Source: Crotophaga sulcirostris (lineage: Eukaryota > Chordata > Aves > Cuculiformes > Crotophagidae). From it: 64,000 nucleotides of DNA. Under the pieces are notes generated by a model. That model was not told where the DNA came from. It did not search any database and saw only the letters and a program-made list of their open reading frames with translations. Below, in pieces: positions 12,101 to 26,440 of the stretch. Numbering within the stretch: position 1 is the stretch's first letter; each line of letters begins with the position of its first letter. The translations under genes and the position numbers were made by a program. The stretch lies in the NCBI GenBank assembly GCA_013397455.1, contig VYZB01000097.1:310001-374000 (forward strand), read 5' to 3'.

Positions 12101-15100
12101 CTTGCTCTAATGCTTGCATAAGGTCTCATACTAAGTAACAAAATCATGGGAAGCCAAAGTGGGTACTGTTAAGAAAGAAGTCATGCATGTTAAAAACCTG
12201 ATTATGCTCAGATAATCACAGAAAAAAACAAACTGTTGCAAAGTCATTCAGGTTGTTTTCTCCACGTGCTGTTCCCTCTATGCAATATATGAAGTAGAAA
12301 TTATTTTTAAGCATTTAATGCACAGGTCTCAACAAAATAAACTCTCTTCTTTTCACAGGTCAGACCAGCCTTCTTGAGCAAGGCATTCTCTCCATAGCAA
12401 GCAACCAGTTGGACAAGACTCTGGGAAAGAAAATCTGGGATCAGGAAAGGAGATCAGAGAAGGAAGACTGATATTAAATGATATTAAACCCATGAAAATA
12501 TTGTTGCTAAGCATTTTTACTTATTTCATTTTACTTCATGTAGAAGTGTGCTCCTCATATAGGCGCATGCCCACAAGATTCTGGTGTTCTCTGTAGTGTG
12601 ACCTGGACGTTGTAGGATGGAATAACACTTTGCTCTCCCATTTTGTCATATTATATATATGTGCTTTGGAGGAGGACAAAAGCAGGCTCAGTCCTTTCCT
12701 AATACAGTACATTTGCTGTTCTCCCCTGCCTAGCCATCCTTCCATTGCCACACTTTGCCTTCATCCAATCCCCTGATATGGGATAAAAAGCAGCAGGGTA
12801 GTGGCAACCTTTCTCTCCAGGCTGGTCCTAGTAGCAAAACTGTACATGTGAGTGAGGGAAGTTTCTGCTTCCTCCTTCACAGGGGTGCACTCTCAAGCTC
12901 TCATTTTCCTTCTCTGAAGCCTCTTTTGATCATAGAGGTCCTGTCTTTAAAGCTTTAAAAAGGAGCAGGGAAAACAATAAAATGATATGACAAGAGGGAA
13001 CAAAAGTCATTGTCATCTACCATCAGCCATCAGTATGCTTTGAAGCATGAGATTTGATTATCCCAGTCATAACAATGCCTAATAATACTGGAGGATAGTA
13101 ACAAGGCTCATAAATCAGTATTCAAAAATAAAAACCTTTTACAAGATCCTTTGTTCCCACCAAGGAATAAAATCCAGTTATCAACACCACTAGCTCACCC
13201 ATGGCTCTACCTGCTGACTCCTTCCATGTCATAGATCATCCTGACTAATAGAGACTCTGCAAGGCAAATCTAGACCCAAGCATCTCAATTCACGCATCCT
13301 GTCTCTAAGACCATTAAATGATGTGTATGGTGACACCTACACCACTCAGTTGTGGATTTATGCAGCAATAAATAGAGCTTTTAAAGTTACTGGAGTGTTT
13401 TCCAGGCTTAGATGAATTGTGTCTACAATGCTTATGAAGATCCATATGGTTCAAAAAAACAGGACATCACTTGCCACTTTGGATTTTGCGATGATTTCTA
13501 TCACACAAACTGCCTCTTCATGTCGAGGAAATTTAGCATGTTGAGAGTGTCACTCATAACACCTACATGAATGATGTCATGCTGGGAGATCCACTCTGCT
13601 TCTGCATCTGTAGATTTCAGTCAACAGTTTTCAGGTTCCATGGTGACAGTGTTTAATGCCTGTTTCACTATGTAAAATCAATAGTTCTTTTTTAATCCAG
13701 TTTCAGACTTACAGTTATTCAAAACAATTTTTCTTTAATCCGTACAACACACTAAGAATTTTAAGCAACAACTCAATTCTTTCTCTCCAAAAAGAAAAAA
13801 AAAACAAAATCTGTTCTTTCTTGCCAGGGGAAATCTTTTGTTTGCCAAACCAAAAGATGGGCACCTTCAGCTTTCTCATAAGGCAAGACTTCGAACTTGC
13901 AGAAATGGTTTTGCTGCACTGACCTATCTTTGACACAAGGAGTCTATCAGTTTTTGTTGCCTACGAACAGTTACATCAGCAGCCATAAAGGATGGCAGTG
14001 AAGCTCCTCAACCTGTGCAGCTCAGAATGCCTGCTGCTTTCCCATCTGCTCGTGCTCATCCGCACTACCATGCCAGGCTGGATGCACTTTCCTTGGGGGA
14101 GCTCAAATGGAAGTGTTTCTCAAGGCAAACAGCTATTGGAGAGGTGTAGTGCTGTTTCCTTTGTACCTTCAGACCTAACAAACGCAAAGCTGGGCCATCA
14201 GTAAGAGGTAAGGAAACGAACAGCAACTGCATTTTTTGGTGCCTATGGAAGTAGAAAGGTGCCTAGTGGGATTTTAAAAGCATCTGCGTTAAATATTTTT
14301 TAAATACTGTCTGCCGTTTATTTCAACCTTTTGATTGTTTGCAACTCGTAGTTTCTCTGTGAAAACTTCTGATCCTGAACAGAACTTCTCAGTTTGACCC
14401 TTGAGGGGGATTACCAGTTCAACTGGTGATGGACATTTTCTGCAACACAGAAAGTATGAAATAACAGCAGCCTGACATCAAATTTGGCAGCAAGTCGGAG
14501 TCTCCTTCCATTCCTCAACATTTAATTCAAGCTACTTATTACTGTAATGTGTAACACATGACATCTTTGCAAGACCTACTTTCACTGCTCATTAGTCTAT
14601 GTACCTTAACAAGATTTTCAGTGACCCTAGAGCTAATTGTCCACTTTTCTTAGAAAGATATCTATCATCCAGCATGATTGCTTGTCACTAACGTTAGTTA
14701 GATTGGAAAGAGGAATCACAGAGTTCAAATCTATTAAAAACAAGGAGGCGGGGAGCAATATCCCAGTTTATCCTTTGATTACCCTGTAATGTAAAAAAAA
14801 AGGGCGCTATTATTTTTTTTTTCTACTACTGGTAGATCCACAGCTTCCAACACAAATTCAGGTTCTGCTATGCTAAGACAGCCCTCAGGAGAAAACAGCC
14901 TAAGCAGTAGTGACAGGCAAAGAAAGCACTTTTAGACCTGTTTTTCAGATATATAAAACCAGAACAGATATCCTTGCCTGCAATCATGCAGGAAACGAAG
15001 AGCAGAACAGCACCTTGAACTCAGGCCTCTGATTGTCAGATCTGCGTTTTCATCACACTCCTGAGCATACGTATTTGTCTTTGAACTAGTACAGGGGGAT

Positions 15101-15214
15101 ATAATACTGCACCAGAGCTGGGTGAGTGCTGGCTCACAGAGCTATTTCTGCAAAGCAGTTCCAAGTGCACTGAACGCAGAGCTCTCCGAATACTTTGCAG
15201 TCAGCTCTGTGCAG
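9161..15214. other. Intergenic DNA, no gene recognised
   Basis: A 6-kb stretch without a recognisable gene or long repeat. It contains a short (CA)n run at 9952-9968 and small A or T runs. Several open frames of 60-140 codons exist, but they lack domains, and their starts are often GTG or TTG, which is implausible for a eukaryotic gene. Confidence 0.5.
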
Positions 15215-15312
15215 CATGTCATCCAGGCGTGGAATTCACTGCCATAAGAGGATGTCGAGTCAAAGGCCGAGTTTCTTGAAGAGCTGAAAAACAGCCTGGG
15301 TAGTTTAAGCAA
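15215..15312 (+). mobile_element. Possible CR1-related LINE fragment
   Basis: The words GGCGTGGAATTCACTGCCAT and AGGATGTCGAGTCAAAGGCC resemble the old CR1 class found in turtles and birds ('GTGGAATTCATTGCCACAAGATGT'). The match is short and diverged and the tail octamer is not visible, so this is a tentative assignment. Confidence 0.35.
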
Positions 15313-15321
15313 TGGGACTGA

Positions 15322-15361
15322 TTTTTTTTTTGGGGGGGGGGGGGGCCGGTGGAGGGGGGGG
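15322..15361. repeat. T10/G14 homopolymer block, G-rich
   Basis: A run of ten T is followed directly by fourteen G, then CCGGTGGA and a run of eight G. The G tracts could form a G-quadruplex. Homopolymer lengths here may also be affected by sequencing or assembly error. Confidence 0.8.
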
Positions 15362-15732
15362 TGCGTTTAGTTTGTACAGGGTGTGGGGCTGCTGTGTTCA
15401 AGGCTTGCTGCTGATGCCGAGCTGCCAAACTGTCAGCCAGAGAATTAAGGATTGTGATCTTCATTAGGAGAACACTCTCTCTTTTTATTTAGTGTTTTGA
15501 TTGTTTTGCCCGGAGTGGCAGAAAGAGACTTTTCTCTGCCTCAGAACTTCACCAGAAGTTTCTCACCAAACTTTCAGCATATATGATGCTCACTGAAAAG
15601 AAAAAAAAAAAAACTATGCAAAGCTAGACAGGCAATCTGTTTCTTTTTCTTTGCAGTTTTGTTTCCACCAAGGCTCGTGAATGCAGCCTGCAAAGTAGCT
15701 GGGATTACAGCACAGCTAGAGCTAGAGGATTT

Positions 15733-15794
15733 CAGAATGGTTTGTACTTTAGCAAAAAAAACCCAGAATGGTTTGTACTTTAGCAAAAAAAACC
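15733..15794 (+). repeat. Perfect tandem duplication, 31-bp unit x2
   Basis: A 31-base unit beginning CAGAATGGTTTGTACTTTAG and ending in A8CC occurs twice head to tail (15733-15763, 15764-15794) with no difference. This suggests a recent duplication or a slippage event. Confidence 0.9.
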
Positions 15795-16140
15795 CCAAAC
15801 CACACCACCAACAAAAAAACCCACCTCAAACCAACAAAACATGGGGATAAATAAGGGGAAGGGAAGATGAATTAGAAAACATCTGTGAGGTCAAGAGGTC
15901 TTACAAATCTTTTTGGGCTGCCAAAGTGGTGATCTTAAGTGAAGATAATGCACTATGCAGTGGAAAGCTAATGAAACCAGGTCTGTTAAACATGGATTTG
16001 ATGTTGCTTAGCTCTGGAATGCTCCAAATTACACAGGTCCAGGTTGTATTTGAATGCCCCTCCTGCTTGGACAAAGTGAGCATGTACATGACCGCACACT
16101 GTAGGGAACAATCCTGCACTGGCAGGCAAGGGAATGTGAT

Positions 16141-16242
16141 TAGTGCCATGGTTTAGATGATGGGTTGGTGTTAGTGTTGGGTTATAGGTTGGACTCGATG
16201 ATCTCAGAGGTCCTTTCCAACCTTGTGATACTGTGATATGAT
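16141..16242 (+). mobile_element. CR1 LINE, 3'-end fragment
   Basis: It shows the sense CR1 tail: GTGCCATGGTTTAGATGATG, TTGGACTCGATGATCTCAG, GGTCCTTTCCAACC and ending ACTGTGATATGATGA. It belongs to the same subfamily as the minus-strand copy at 47894-48130. Over the 97 bases they share I count seven differences by eye. It lies about 130 bases upstream of the KCNA1 CpG-rich block. Confidence 0.9.
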
Positions 16243-16493
16243 GACATAACGGGTCTTCTCCATCTCGAAGTCCTATGTGATTCACCAATTAAAGGAATTC
16301 AGTGGGATAGGGCAGCACGAAAGGGTAATTTCCCTGTAATACGCTGCCGGCTCATTAACTCTTCCCTCCCAGTTTCGGCCGCGCCGCCGGGCATCCAGCG
16401 GGATGCCGCCTCCAAGCAGCACGCCCGGGAGGCTCCGGCTGCACAGCGCCGTGCACGGCCGAGCGCGCGGCGGGGCTGGGAGCGGCACCGGGA

Positions 16494-17001
16494 NNNNNNN
16501 NNNNNNNNNNNNNNNNNNNNNNNNNNNNNNNNNNNNNNNNNNNNNNNNNNNNNNNNNNNNNNNNNNNNNNNNNNNNNNNNNNNNNNNNNNNNNNNNNNNN
16601 NNNNNNNNNNNNNNNNNNNNNNNNNNNNNNNNNNNNNNNNNNNNNNNNNNNNNNNNNNNNNNNNNNNNNNNNNNNNNNNNNNNNNNNNNNNNNNNNNNNN
16701 NNNNNNNNNNNNNNNNNNNNNNNNNNNNNNNNNNNNNNNNNNNNNNNNNNNNNNNNNNNNNNNNNNNNNNNNNNNNNNNNNNNNNNNNNNNNNNNNNNNN
16801 NNNNNNNNNNNNNNNNNNNNNNNNNNNNNNNNNNNNNNNNNNNNNNNNNNNNNNNNNNNNNNNNNNNNNNNNNNNNNNNNNNNNNNNNNNNNNNNNNNNN
16901 NNNNNNNNNNNNNNNNNNNNNNNNNNNNNNNNNNNNNNNNNNNNNNNNNNNNNNNNNNNNNNNNNNNNNNNNNNNNNNNNNNNNNNNNNNNNNNNNNNNN
17001 N
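16494..17001. other. Assembly gap (508 N)
   Basis: A run of 508 undetermined bases inside the CpG-rich block. Reading frames that seem to cross it are artefacts of unknown bases. It probably reflects difficulty sequencing very G/C-rich avian DNA and may hide the KCNA1 transcription start and part of exon 1. Confidence 0.99.
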
Positions 17002-17054
17002 CCAAGCTGCACCAAACAGCTCTCAGGTTTCTGCTGATACTGCAGCGTCAAGAA

Positions 17055-17329
17055 ATGGCTCGAGTTTGCTCCTTGCGCTTATGCGTTCAGCAGCCCGCTC
17101 GCTCCTGCCACTCGCGCCCAGCTCCTGCCTCCTCCTGCTGCTCCTGCTGCTCCTGCTGCTGCTGCCGGGACGAGCCAAGACCGATTGCGAGGATGCGGCT
17201 GCAGGACTGCGGCTCTCTCGCATCTCCCCAGCCGCCGCTGCCCAGCGCCCGGCTCCCGTTCCAGCTGTCTTAAGGGAAGAGAGCAGGAGAGCCAGCATCT
17301 ACCTTAAACTCTTTGATTTTATTTACTAA
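17055..17329 (+). promoter_or_regulatory. Two overlapping upstream ORFs in the KCNA1 leader
   Basis: If exon 1 is transcribed as inferred, an ATG at 17055 (G at -3 and G at +4, good context) opens a 72-codon cysteine-rich frame ending at 17273. A second ATG at 17081, in poor context, opens an 82-codon frame ending at 17329. The second product begins MRSAARSLLPLAPSSC followed by twelve leucines and PGRAKTDC, which mimics a signal peptide. The leucines come from the CTG/CTC repeat. Both could reduce translation of Kv1.1. Coding value of the peptides is unproven and may be accidental. Confidence 0.45.
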
Positions 17330-17462
17330 CGAGCCTTTTCAAACAGAAAAAAAAAAAAAAAGGTACTTTGCACTCTTTTCCACCCCCCTCCCACCCCCCC
17401 ACTGCGGTTCCTCGGTAGAAACTAATTAAACCCACTCGCCCTTGGTGCGCCTAAGACAGTGT

Positions 17463-17637
17463 ATGAATATTTCAGTGTCTCACAGGCAGCCCTGTAAAGC
17501 GATCGCTGTCTTATTAAGAGGGGTGCAAGAGGAGGAGAAGGGTTGAGTTTGCCGCTGCGGTTTTTGTTTTGGTTTGGTTTTTTTGGATGCTGCTGCAAGG
17601 CGACTTGACGCATTCCGACACTGGCTCCTACTCCTAA
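17463..17637 (+). promoter_or_regulatory. Two short upstream ORFs near the end of exon 1
   Basis: An ATG at 17463 opens 27 codons and stops at 17544-17546. Another at 17587 opens 16 codons (MLLQGDLTHSDTGSYS) and stops at 17635-17637, 23 bases before the splice donor. Both stop well before the Kv1.1 start, so reinitiation would be possible. They exist in the mature mRNA only if the exon model is right. Confidence 0.4.
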
Positions 17638-17741
17638 CCAGCGCATCTCACTCGGAGCAGGTAAGGAAAAGCCCCCTCTCACCCCACGCTGCTGGACTCT
17701 ATTTGGACACTTTGGGTCTGGGATGTCGATCTCCATCCCCT

Positions 17742-17763
17742 TCTCTCTCTCTCTCTCTCTCTC
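17742..17763 (+). repeat. (TC)n microsatellite
   Basis: Eleven TC units close downstream of the inferred splice donor. It is likely to vary in length between individuals. Confidence 0.9.
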
Positions 17764-18334
17764 GGTTGTGTTTAGCTGTTGTAAAGCAAGAGAGGAGATG
17801 CTGTGCTCCCCTTTCCCTACCCCCTCCCCATTCATTGGTGCGATGAAGTTGTCAATGCTCAGCTAAGTCTCCACTGCCTGTGAAGTGGGGAGTGTGGTGG
17901 TCAGGAGACTTTAATGCAGGAGCTAACCCTGATAAGTTGCCTGGGAAGCCCTCTCAATGAGCTCGGGGCACTGCAGCCCATACTGGCTCCTTGCTGCCTT
18001 GGGGGCCCTGGTGTGTGTCTGGGGATACGTGGAAACGCGCAGCACTCCGCATGTTCTGCTGTAGTGGGCAAAGCGGGATGTTCTTGCTGGTGTGAGAGCC
18101 AACGTATTGCGCCTGAACATGTGTGTGTGGTGGGGCTCGGGGACTGGTTTATTATGTTTCTCTCATCCCTGGCAGCCTCCATCCTGCAAGTGATGCCTTC
18201 AAAAGCAGAGTTATATCCACCTCTCCCTTCCCAGAGCACAAGAGGAGAGGACCGGGGCAGTGGTGTGGGGGGAGGCAGGTGATGGAAATTTGCTGAGTTG
18301 GCATTGCAAGGACTCGCCTCCCAGCCGCCCCGCG

Positions 18335-18414
18335 ATTTATTTATTTATTTATCTGTTCATTTTATTTATTTATTTATTTGTGTGTGTGTGTGTACGTGTG
18401 CGTGTGTGTGTGTG
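18335..18414 (+). repeat. (TTTA)n and (TG)n compound microsatellite
   Basis: ATTTATTTATTTATTT, a short interruption, a second TTTA run, then TG repeats interrupted by two ACG/GCG units. It lies in the inferred leader intron. Confidence 0.9.
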
Positions 18415-18746
18415 GTAACTTCGTGACAGCAACCACAGCGATGTTCAAGTCGGCAACAAAAGAGGACGGATCGAGTTAAAGGCAAAAGGAGACGGCTGGG
18501 GAGGGGAGCCCAGCCTTGGGGTGCACTCCATAGACCTTCAGCCTCCTGGCTTGGGGGACAGGACCCTTCATCTTACCTGCCCTCTTATCCCCCTAAAGGT
18601 ACTTCTTCCCTCTTTCTTTACCCTTCTGTCATCCCTGATGCCTTTCCCTTTATCCCACCTCTCCTTTTCCCTTTTGGATATTTCCATCCTTTAGGCTACA
18701 TCCCTTCCTCAAGCTCTCCACTTGGACTCATCATCCCTTCCTGCAG

Positions 18747-20391
<1,645 letters not shown>

Positions 20392-21492
20392 ACAAAAAAA
20401 AAAACCAAACAAAATCCCCACTCACAGCTTGAGGACTTTAGTGACACAGTCACACTTTGTAGATGCTTTACTGATAGTCTTTGAATGCTTTATTTACCTC
20501 GTAAATGCCTTGTTGCATTGCGAATTTTTGCTCAGCGATAAAGAAGCTTCCAGGATCCATGAAAGATAAGATTTTGTTTATTTTTAAAAAGTGTTTTCCA
20601 CCTGGTAAATGGTAACCATTTGAACTAGTTTAGTTTTAAGCTGTATGATGCTAGACCTAAACTTTTCCTCTCCCATCTCCCTCTTTCTTTTATTTTTATG
20701 AAGTTCACTTAAATTAAGCAAGACAGTTTTTAGAGCTATAAAGCATATGCATGGATTCCAGTAAAAGTATTCTGCAAAACTGCACAGTCGCAAGAAAGTT
20801 CATCAAATAATAATAAAAAAAAATAGTGAAAACATTCAGCAAGCATTTGCTATGGTTTTTATGAAGGAGCGTAAATTTTCCTTCTGACCCTTATGTGAAA
20901 GATTACATACTTCCAATATACAGATCGACACAGCACCTTATTAAAAACATATTTAAGCCTGTTCTCTTTTGCTGTCCATAGAAGAACTATTCTAAAATGA
21001 AAATAACAAACAAAACTGAAGACAAAACATCTGCAATGCTGCTAAGTTCTCTTACATGCAGATGATTTAAACACACTTTTCCTTTTCCCTGTCCAGAACT
21101 GGATACAAAACTTTTAAGCCCCTCTGTTGCAAGATAGCACAATAGAGTTTAATATAAGCATGTTTGAATTTGTTACTATTTATTTTATAATCGCATGCCT
21201 GAAACGTTACCTCAAACAATAGCGGATAAGCTTTCGTTTGAACTGAATCTTCTAAAAATAGGTCCTTTATCTCTCTTTTTTCTTTTCTTTTGTTTTTCTT
21301 TTTGATTTGTATTCACCAGAAGTGCACTCCTTAATTTATTACATCGTTGACTAGTAATTTAAAGTACTGTATTTAAGTGCGTATGTTAGTCAAATGGGAA
21401 CAATAACTTTTGGAGATCAAAGCATGTTCAAATATTCAGCATTATGGCCTATTTGATTAAGGTGTAACTTGAATTAATTAATGCATGAGTTC

Positions 21493-21541
21493 AATAATAA
21501 TAATAACAATAATAATAACAACAATAAAAACAAAATAAAAA
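21493..21541 (+). repeat. A-rich (AAT)n/(AAC)n simple repeat
   Basis: An imperfect run of AAT and AAC triplets passing into AATAAAAACAAAATAAAA. It includes two overlapping-type AATAAA signals that could be used or could be internal priming sites. Confidence 0.8.
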
Positions 21542-22780
21542 AGTGCTTGATAGACTGAGGGCCTGAATGAACTGATTACAGAAACCTGATTGTTTTCCTG
21601 CATTGCTCAGGGAAATTTGTTGGCTTTTGTCCAGGCATTGTTGGAAAGGAACATGTCCCAGTGCTTAAAGGGAAAGCTATACGGAAAATTAAGAAGTCAA
21701 GTTATATAGAGCAACACCTAAAACCTAGTATCCTTTATAGCTGAAAGGTGCAGATGCATGCTTTTTGGTGCATTCTCAGAATGTAAATGAAACTTATCTA
21801 TTATATGCATCCAAATTGCAGCAGCTGGTTTCTTTTGCAGTCATTAGTTGAGACTTTTTTGTATTCCCCTAAAACTCACTGAAGAGACTCAACAGATTGA
21901 TTTAGCTAGTTGCACAGTGCCTTTATTTTACATCCCCTAAATTGCTGGAAGTGCCTCCAGGAACTAAGCTGATCAGAGATAGTGAAAGAAAGAGCAAGGC
22001 ACCAACACACTGTCAGGAATGTTCTATGCTGCCTCCTGGCACAGCACTGGAAGGGGTAGAAGAAGAAGAGTGAGTGAGTGTGAGTGAAAGGGATGTAGAA
22101 GGGGCAGGCAGAGACCACCAGCGCCAATCGGATACCTTCCTTCCCTTGTCAATCTGACTGAAAGGCCCAGTATTTGCTTCTGCCAGATAACTTGTCGTTG
22201 CCTTTGTGCAAGACTTCAAGTTTTCCTAGGTTGTTTTTAGAGACGTCGCTGCTATGGTTATATCTGCTCTTCCTTTCCCTGACATGGCTTTTTGGCAGCC
22301 TTTCCCAGCCTGGCAGGACACAGAAGGGGCTAAGGACCAGTGTGAACTGTGGCATTGCCCAGTCAGGCAACCAGATTGCAGGACCATGTTTTTCTTCCCT
22401 TTGGATTCCCCAGCAGGTAGGCGAGAGATACTTCCAGTGCCCTCCCTTCCTTGCCTCCTCCATCCCCTTTTGGCAGTCTGCCGGATCTTAAATCCTATCG
22501 CAGATTCTTTTTCCACATTCTTCTTTCTGGTCCCTAATCTTACACCCACCATGATCTGGTGAAGGAAGCAACACTAGGAGAAGGTATCCTCTGCAATATG
22601 CCAGCCTTGACTGCTAGGCCCTGTAAGATAGTAATCTTTGATCTAAGCTAATTTAGGCACTAATCTTTATTTTTAAATGGACAAAGTTGAGGATCTTCAT
22701 TCTGCACTTAGCATGTGGCCAACTGCTGTTGAACACTTCTCCTTCCACATTGTACGGATCTTTCTTCCCCTATCCTTTTG

Positions 22781-22836
22781 ATATATGCATATATGTATAT
22801 AAATATATATATATGTGTCTGTGTATGTGTGTGTTG
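22781..22836 (+). repeat. (TA)n/(TG)n compound microsatellite
   Basis: Imperfect ATAT runs followed by TGTG runs within the probable 3' UTR. Apparent short open frames across it consist of the repeat translation and are not genes. Confidence 0.85.
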
Positions 22837-25800
22837 CACATATGCGCAGGTACACATGTATGTAAAATCAAGGCACTTCTTAGATTTAAAAACCAACACT
22901 AACTCTGCAGATACGCACAAGCCTGACATGCCAGGTTTACAGAAAGACTTGACTTTATTTCTCACTGTGTGGCTTCTGTGAATTTTAATGATGAGAACGC
23001 GTTAAAGAATAGAGGGAGCTCAACTCCTGCAAGAAATGCAAAGCATCAGATAAAACAGGGCATTACATCCTCTAGGTAGATGTTGTAAAGCTTCTTTCCC
23101 ATCCCCTGCACACACCCCTGCACAATGTACCCCTCTCTCCCCATTAAAATCTGATGGTCCTAATCTTCCAAAACTCTTGACTTCTAGGCTTTGACTTTTC
23201 ATGTCAAAACGGACTTGGATGCTGCACTCAGCTTATAAAACAACCAACTGACTAGACTAAACAGCAATAATCAATTCAGTGCTGTGGAACTGATGATCAG
23301 AAAGTAGCATCTGAGAGATGAGGGCTCACTTTGGTAACAACTTCTGCCACAGTTGGGTATGCACACCTCAGTTTAGTGAGTGGAATGATAATCATTCTGC
23401 ATATGTAAAGAAAAAAGTGCTGCATGCAGCGACTCCTCTTTATCAGGAGACTAGGATGGATCATTAGGACTAGAGGTGGTCTGGGGAGTTTGAATGTTGC
23501 TTTGTCCATTAATAGCTCACTGCAAAGGATGTCAGTACATATGGAGTATAGGAATTAACCTCGTGTAGCATAGGCATGTGTTTTTGGCAAGTTTGACAAA
23601 CTAAATAAACAACAACAACAAAAAAACTCTTTACTCCCCTCACATAGGAGTGCTGAAATGTCTTTGTGGGCCTGAAGGTGCACTTACAAACTGCCTGTTT
23701 TTACCAGTAGCGTCTTTTTCTTTATTTATTTCTGGTTTGCTTTTTTTTTTCTATTTCTTTTTTTTCCTCCTCCTTTGGGCATATGTTTCCTTTATTCACA
23801 CATGGGGTTGTTTATGTCAGTGGAAGAGGACTTGAAAAGAGCCGATGGCTAATTTAGTGCATCTCTAAAAGACAGAAGAGACCTTCATTCATCTGGTAGG
23901 GACCTCCCAGAAGTGATGCCTGTGTTGTGCTGGACAGGGAAACCAGTAGATATGGCAGTCTTACTTGGGTTGCAGTTTGAGGCAAGACAGCAATTTCAGC
24001 ATGAGGAGTTACTACCCAAGCTTCCTTTACCAGCCACTGTTCTATGCCTCACTATGCTTCTTGGTTGCTTTTTATTCATCCACTCAGTGAAGGGGATGGG
24101 GGAATTTATCTGGCATGAGCAAAGCAGCAGTGCACTGTGGTGCAGAGGCAGGAATGAAGTGAAGAGGCAGTAGGCAGGAATTCCATAGGCTGGTATTGCT
24201 GCCAGAATTTCCCATCTGGTCCTACCATCCTTAGCTATAGAGCAGTAGGGAACATGCAGAGGAGCTGGAGGCAGAGTGAAAATGAAAGACTCCATACCCC
24301 TTTCCTTCATAGAGCTGAGAGATTGCTGCCAGACTGCCAAGAGCTCAAATCCTCTGTGTGGCAGCTCCAGCAGACAACGAACTGGATTTACTTCTCTTCA
24401 CGAGGCAGTTTGGATGCAGTAAGCCAGGGTGTGAGTTCACAGCATCCTAGCAAACCCATGCAGATTCCCTGCATGGAGTTTCTTAAGCCTTATCTCCACT
24501 GGGGACTTGAGGAAAGCTAATCCGAATTGATGAAAGGTGTGCATTTAAAGTAGATTTGTTAAACTGCTTTAAAGCCCAGCATGGACATTCTGTTGCAGCA
24601 TAAAAGCAACCTTAATCTGATTTGGAGTCATTCTTTTTGAAAGGAAAGTAACCTGAATTGAATTAAGGCTGCTTTAATTCTGAACACAATGGGGCTTAAT
24701 GCAGTTTACCTCATCTGCCTCACAAGTTCATTCAGATAGATGGGCCTTTAGTAATCATTAAATATAATGGAACTGACCCTGCTTTGCAGGGGGTGGCTGG
24801 GCAGAGTGTGGCCACATGCTATAAAACTCTTAGTACATGAGTGCTGGAAATTCACAGCCTGGCTTACTGAGGGCAAACATGTTGTTCCTGCTAACAATTC
24901 TAGTGATTTTCTTCCCTTGTTCCTGGTTTACGCATTTGTAGGTGTGAGGATAGTCAATCCTGCTGCCTTCTGGGAAGTTGACAATAAACACGGCCCAAGG
25001 AAATTAATTTCCACTTATAAAGTCTCTAACTGTGCACATGCTTAACCTGCTGTACTGTTGATCATATGGACAAGCACTTGAAAGACAGTACTTGGCACTT
25101 AGAGACAGGACAAAATTCAGCAAAAGTCCTCTTGTTTTCAGCAATGATTTTGCCCAAGGAGTGATTTCAGGGATCAGACCCTTCTTAGCAAATCATCTAT
25201 GTATCATTTATTAAAGGCTGCATTGGCCAGAATCATCAATTGGAGCAGTGGCAACTTTGATTGACTAATATTTTACTAGAAGACAATTGTCTTCATTAGA
25301 TAGAAGTACAGAAATTTTGTTTTGACTGTGAGAGAGCTGAAGCCTGAGCATAACATAAAAACCTGCTTATCTTTAAGTATAAGATACTGAGGGCAAGTTT
25401 CACTTTTCGATAGTTCACACTTGGACAGTGGAGTTTCTTATATGGACATATATTAACCAAAAAAAACCCCAAACACTAGGACAGGAGCATCTGAAATTTA
25501 TTAGAAAAAGGTGAAGGTTGTATCTTAGAATAAGATCTGCATATGTGTGTAACATATGGAGAAAATATATTCCTTTCCAAATATTAGCTTGAGAACTGTT
25601 TTTAGAGGGGTGCCATTCTGGATTAATTAATTTCCCATAACATGAACAAGAAGGAAGTACTGCAGCTCTTCCAGGTCTGATACGTAGGCTTCCAACAGCC
25701 TGATACCACTGATGGTTACAGTAATTTCAGACTCGCAGGAATGCAGAACCAGCTCCAAAGTGTGATTTATACCCTCCATAGCCACAGAGCTGGATGGAAT

Positions 25801-26416
25801 TGGAAAGCTGTCCTTGCAATTGCACAATATGGCAAGTTTGTTCCAGACCTGTCTATTGCAAATCTGAAACAGGCTCTTTTTCTGAGATGCTTTAACCAGG
25901 GACCTACTTTTCAGTTTTGGTTGGACTTACTTCAAACTGAGTTTCTTTTTCTGTTTTCTGTTGTTCTGGCTTTACTTAATCAGGCATAGAGAATTTATTT
26001 TTCCTGAAATGCTTATCAAGTATTCTCAAAGGTGTCAGTATTTGTATCTGCAAAATGAAACTTCAGGGTGTTCTACTGTTTCACTGAGTACAGGTGAACT
26101 TGCCACTGGTGAGGTCAACAATTTATGCTGTCAAGGCATAGCATGCTTTGATATTTTCAAAGGAAATGAAATTAAACTGAGGTCTTAACTGAAATTTGTC
26201 TCAAAGTGTCTGCTAATATCTATGTAATTCTGTATATTTCACCTGTTCACAGGCTCTAGCAAATGTCACTACAAGTTATAAAAAAAAATCATCTTCTATT
26301 TCTAGTTTCTATAATAAAATGAAGACGTTGCATTCAGTTCCTTTAGGTGCATCAGTCTTTGATCCATGTTATTGTTTCAGTGACATTTCTATAATGTAAT
26401 TGGGATCAAATGTATA

Positions 26417-26440
26417 TTTTACTTTTGTACAAAAGTAAAA
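26417..26440. repeat. Perfect 24-bp palindrome near the end of the probable 3' UTR
   Basis: TTTTACTTTTGT is followed directly by its exact reverse complement ACAAAAGTAAAA. As RNA this could form a 10-bp stem with a GUAC loop. It lies about 490 bases before the distal ATTAAA signal. Confidence 0.9.

Larger units (their letters stand above)
16370..17330 (+). promoter_or_regulatory. CpG-rich block, probable KCNA1 promoter region
   Basis: Sequence on both sides of the N gap is G/C- and CpG-rich (for example CGAGCGCGCGGCGGGGC before the gap), in sharp contrast to the A/T-rich surroundings. It lies 1.6-2.5 kb upstream of the Kv1.1 start codon. CpG islands often mark promoters, so this is the best candidate for the transcription start. 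No TATA box is visible in the known bases. The start itself may lie in the 508 unsequenced bases. Confidence 0.6.
17002..17660 (+). other. KCNA1: Probable KCNA1 exon 1 (5' UTR), 3' part
   Basis: The exon end is inferred from a strong splice donor, GGAGCAG|GTAAGG, after 17660. Upstream sequence is CpG-rich to about 17330, with a (CTGCTC)-type run near 17128-17170 and an A15 run at 17347-17361. The exon start is unknown because of the gap. Mammalian KCNA1 is known to have a non-coding 5' exon with the whole coding sequence in the last exon, and this layout fits. No splice evidence can be obtained from sequence alone. Confidence 0.55.
17661..18746 (+). other. KCNA1: Probable intron in the KCNA1 5' leader
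   Basis: It starts GTAAGG directly after a CAG exon end and finishes in a pyrimidine-rich tract ending CATCCCTTCCTGCAG at 18746. Both are strong matches to vertebrate splice sites, and the 1086-base length is ordinary. The interior has no long open frame with a recognisable domain and carries microsatellites: (TC)n at 17742-17763 and TTTA/TG repeats at 18335-18414. Other acceptors nearer the ATG are less convincing. Confidence 0.55.
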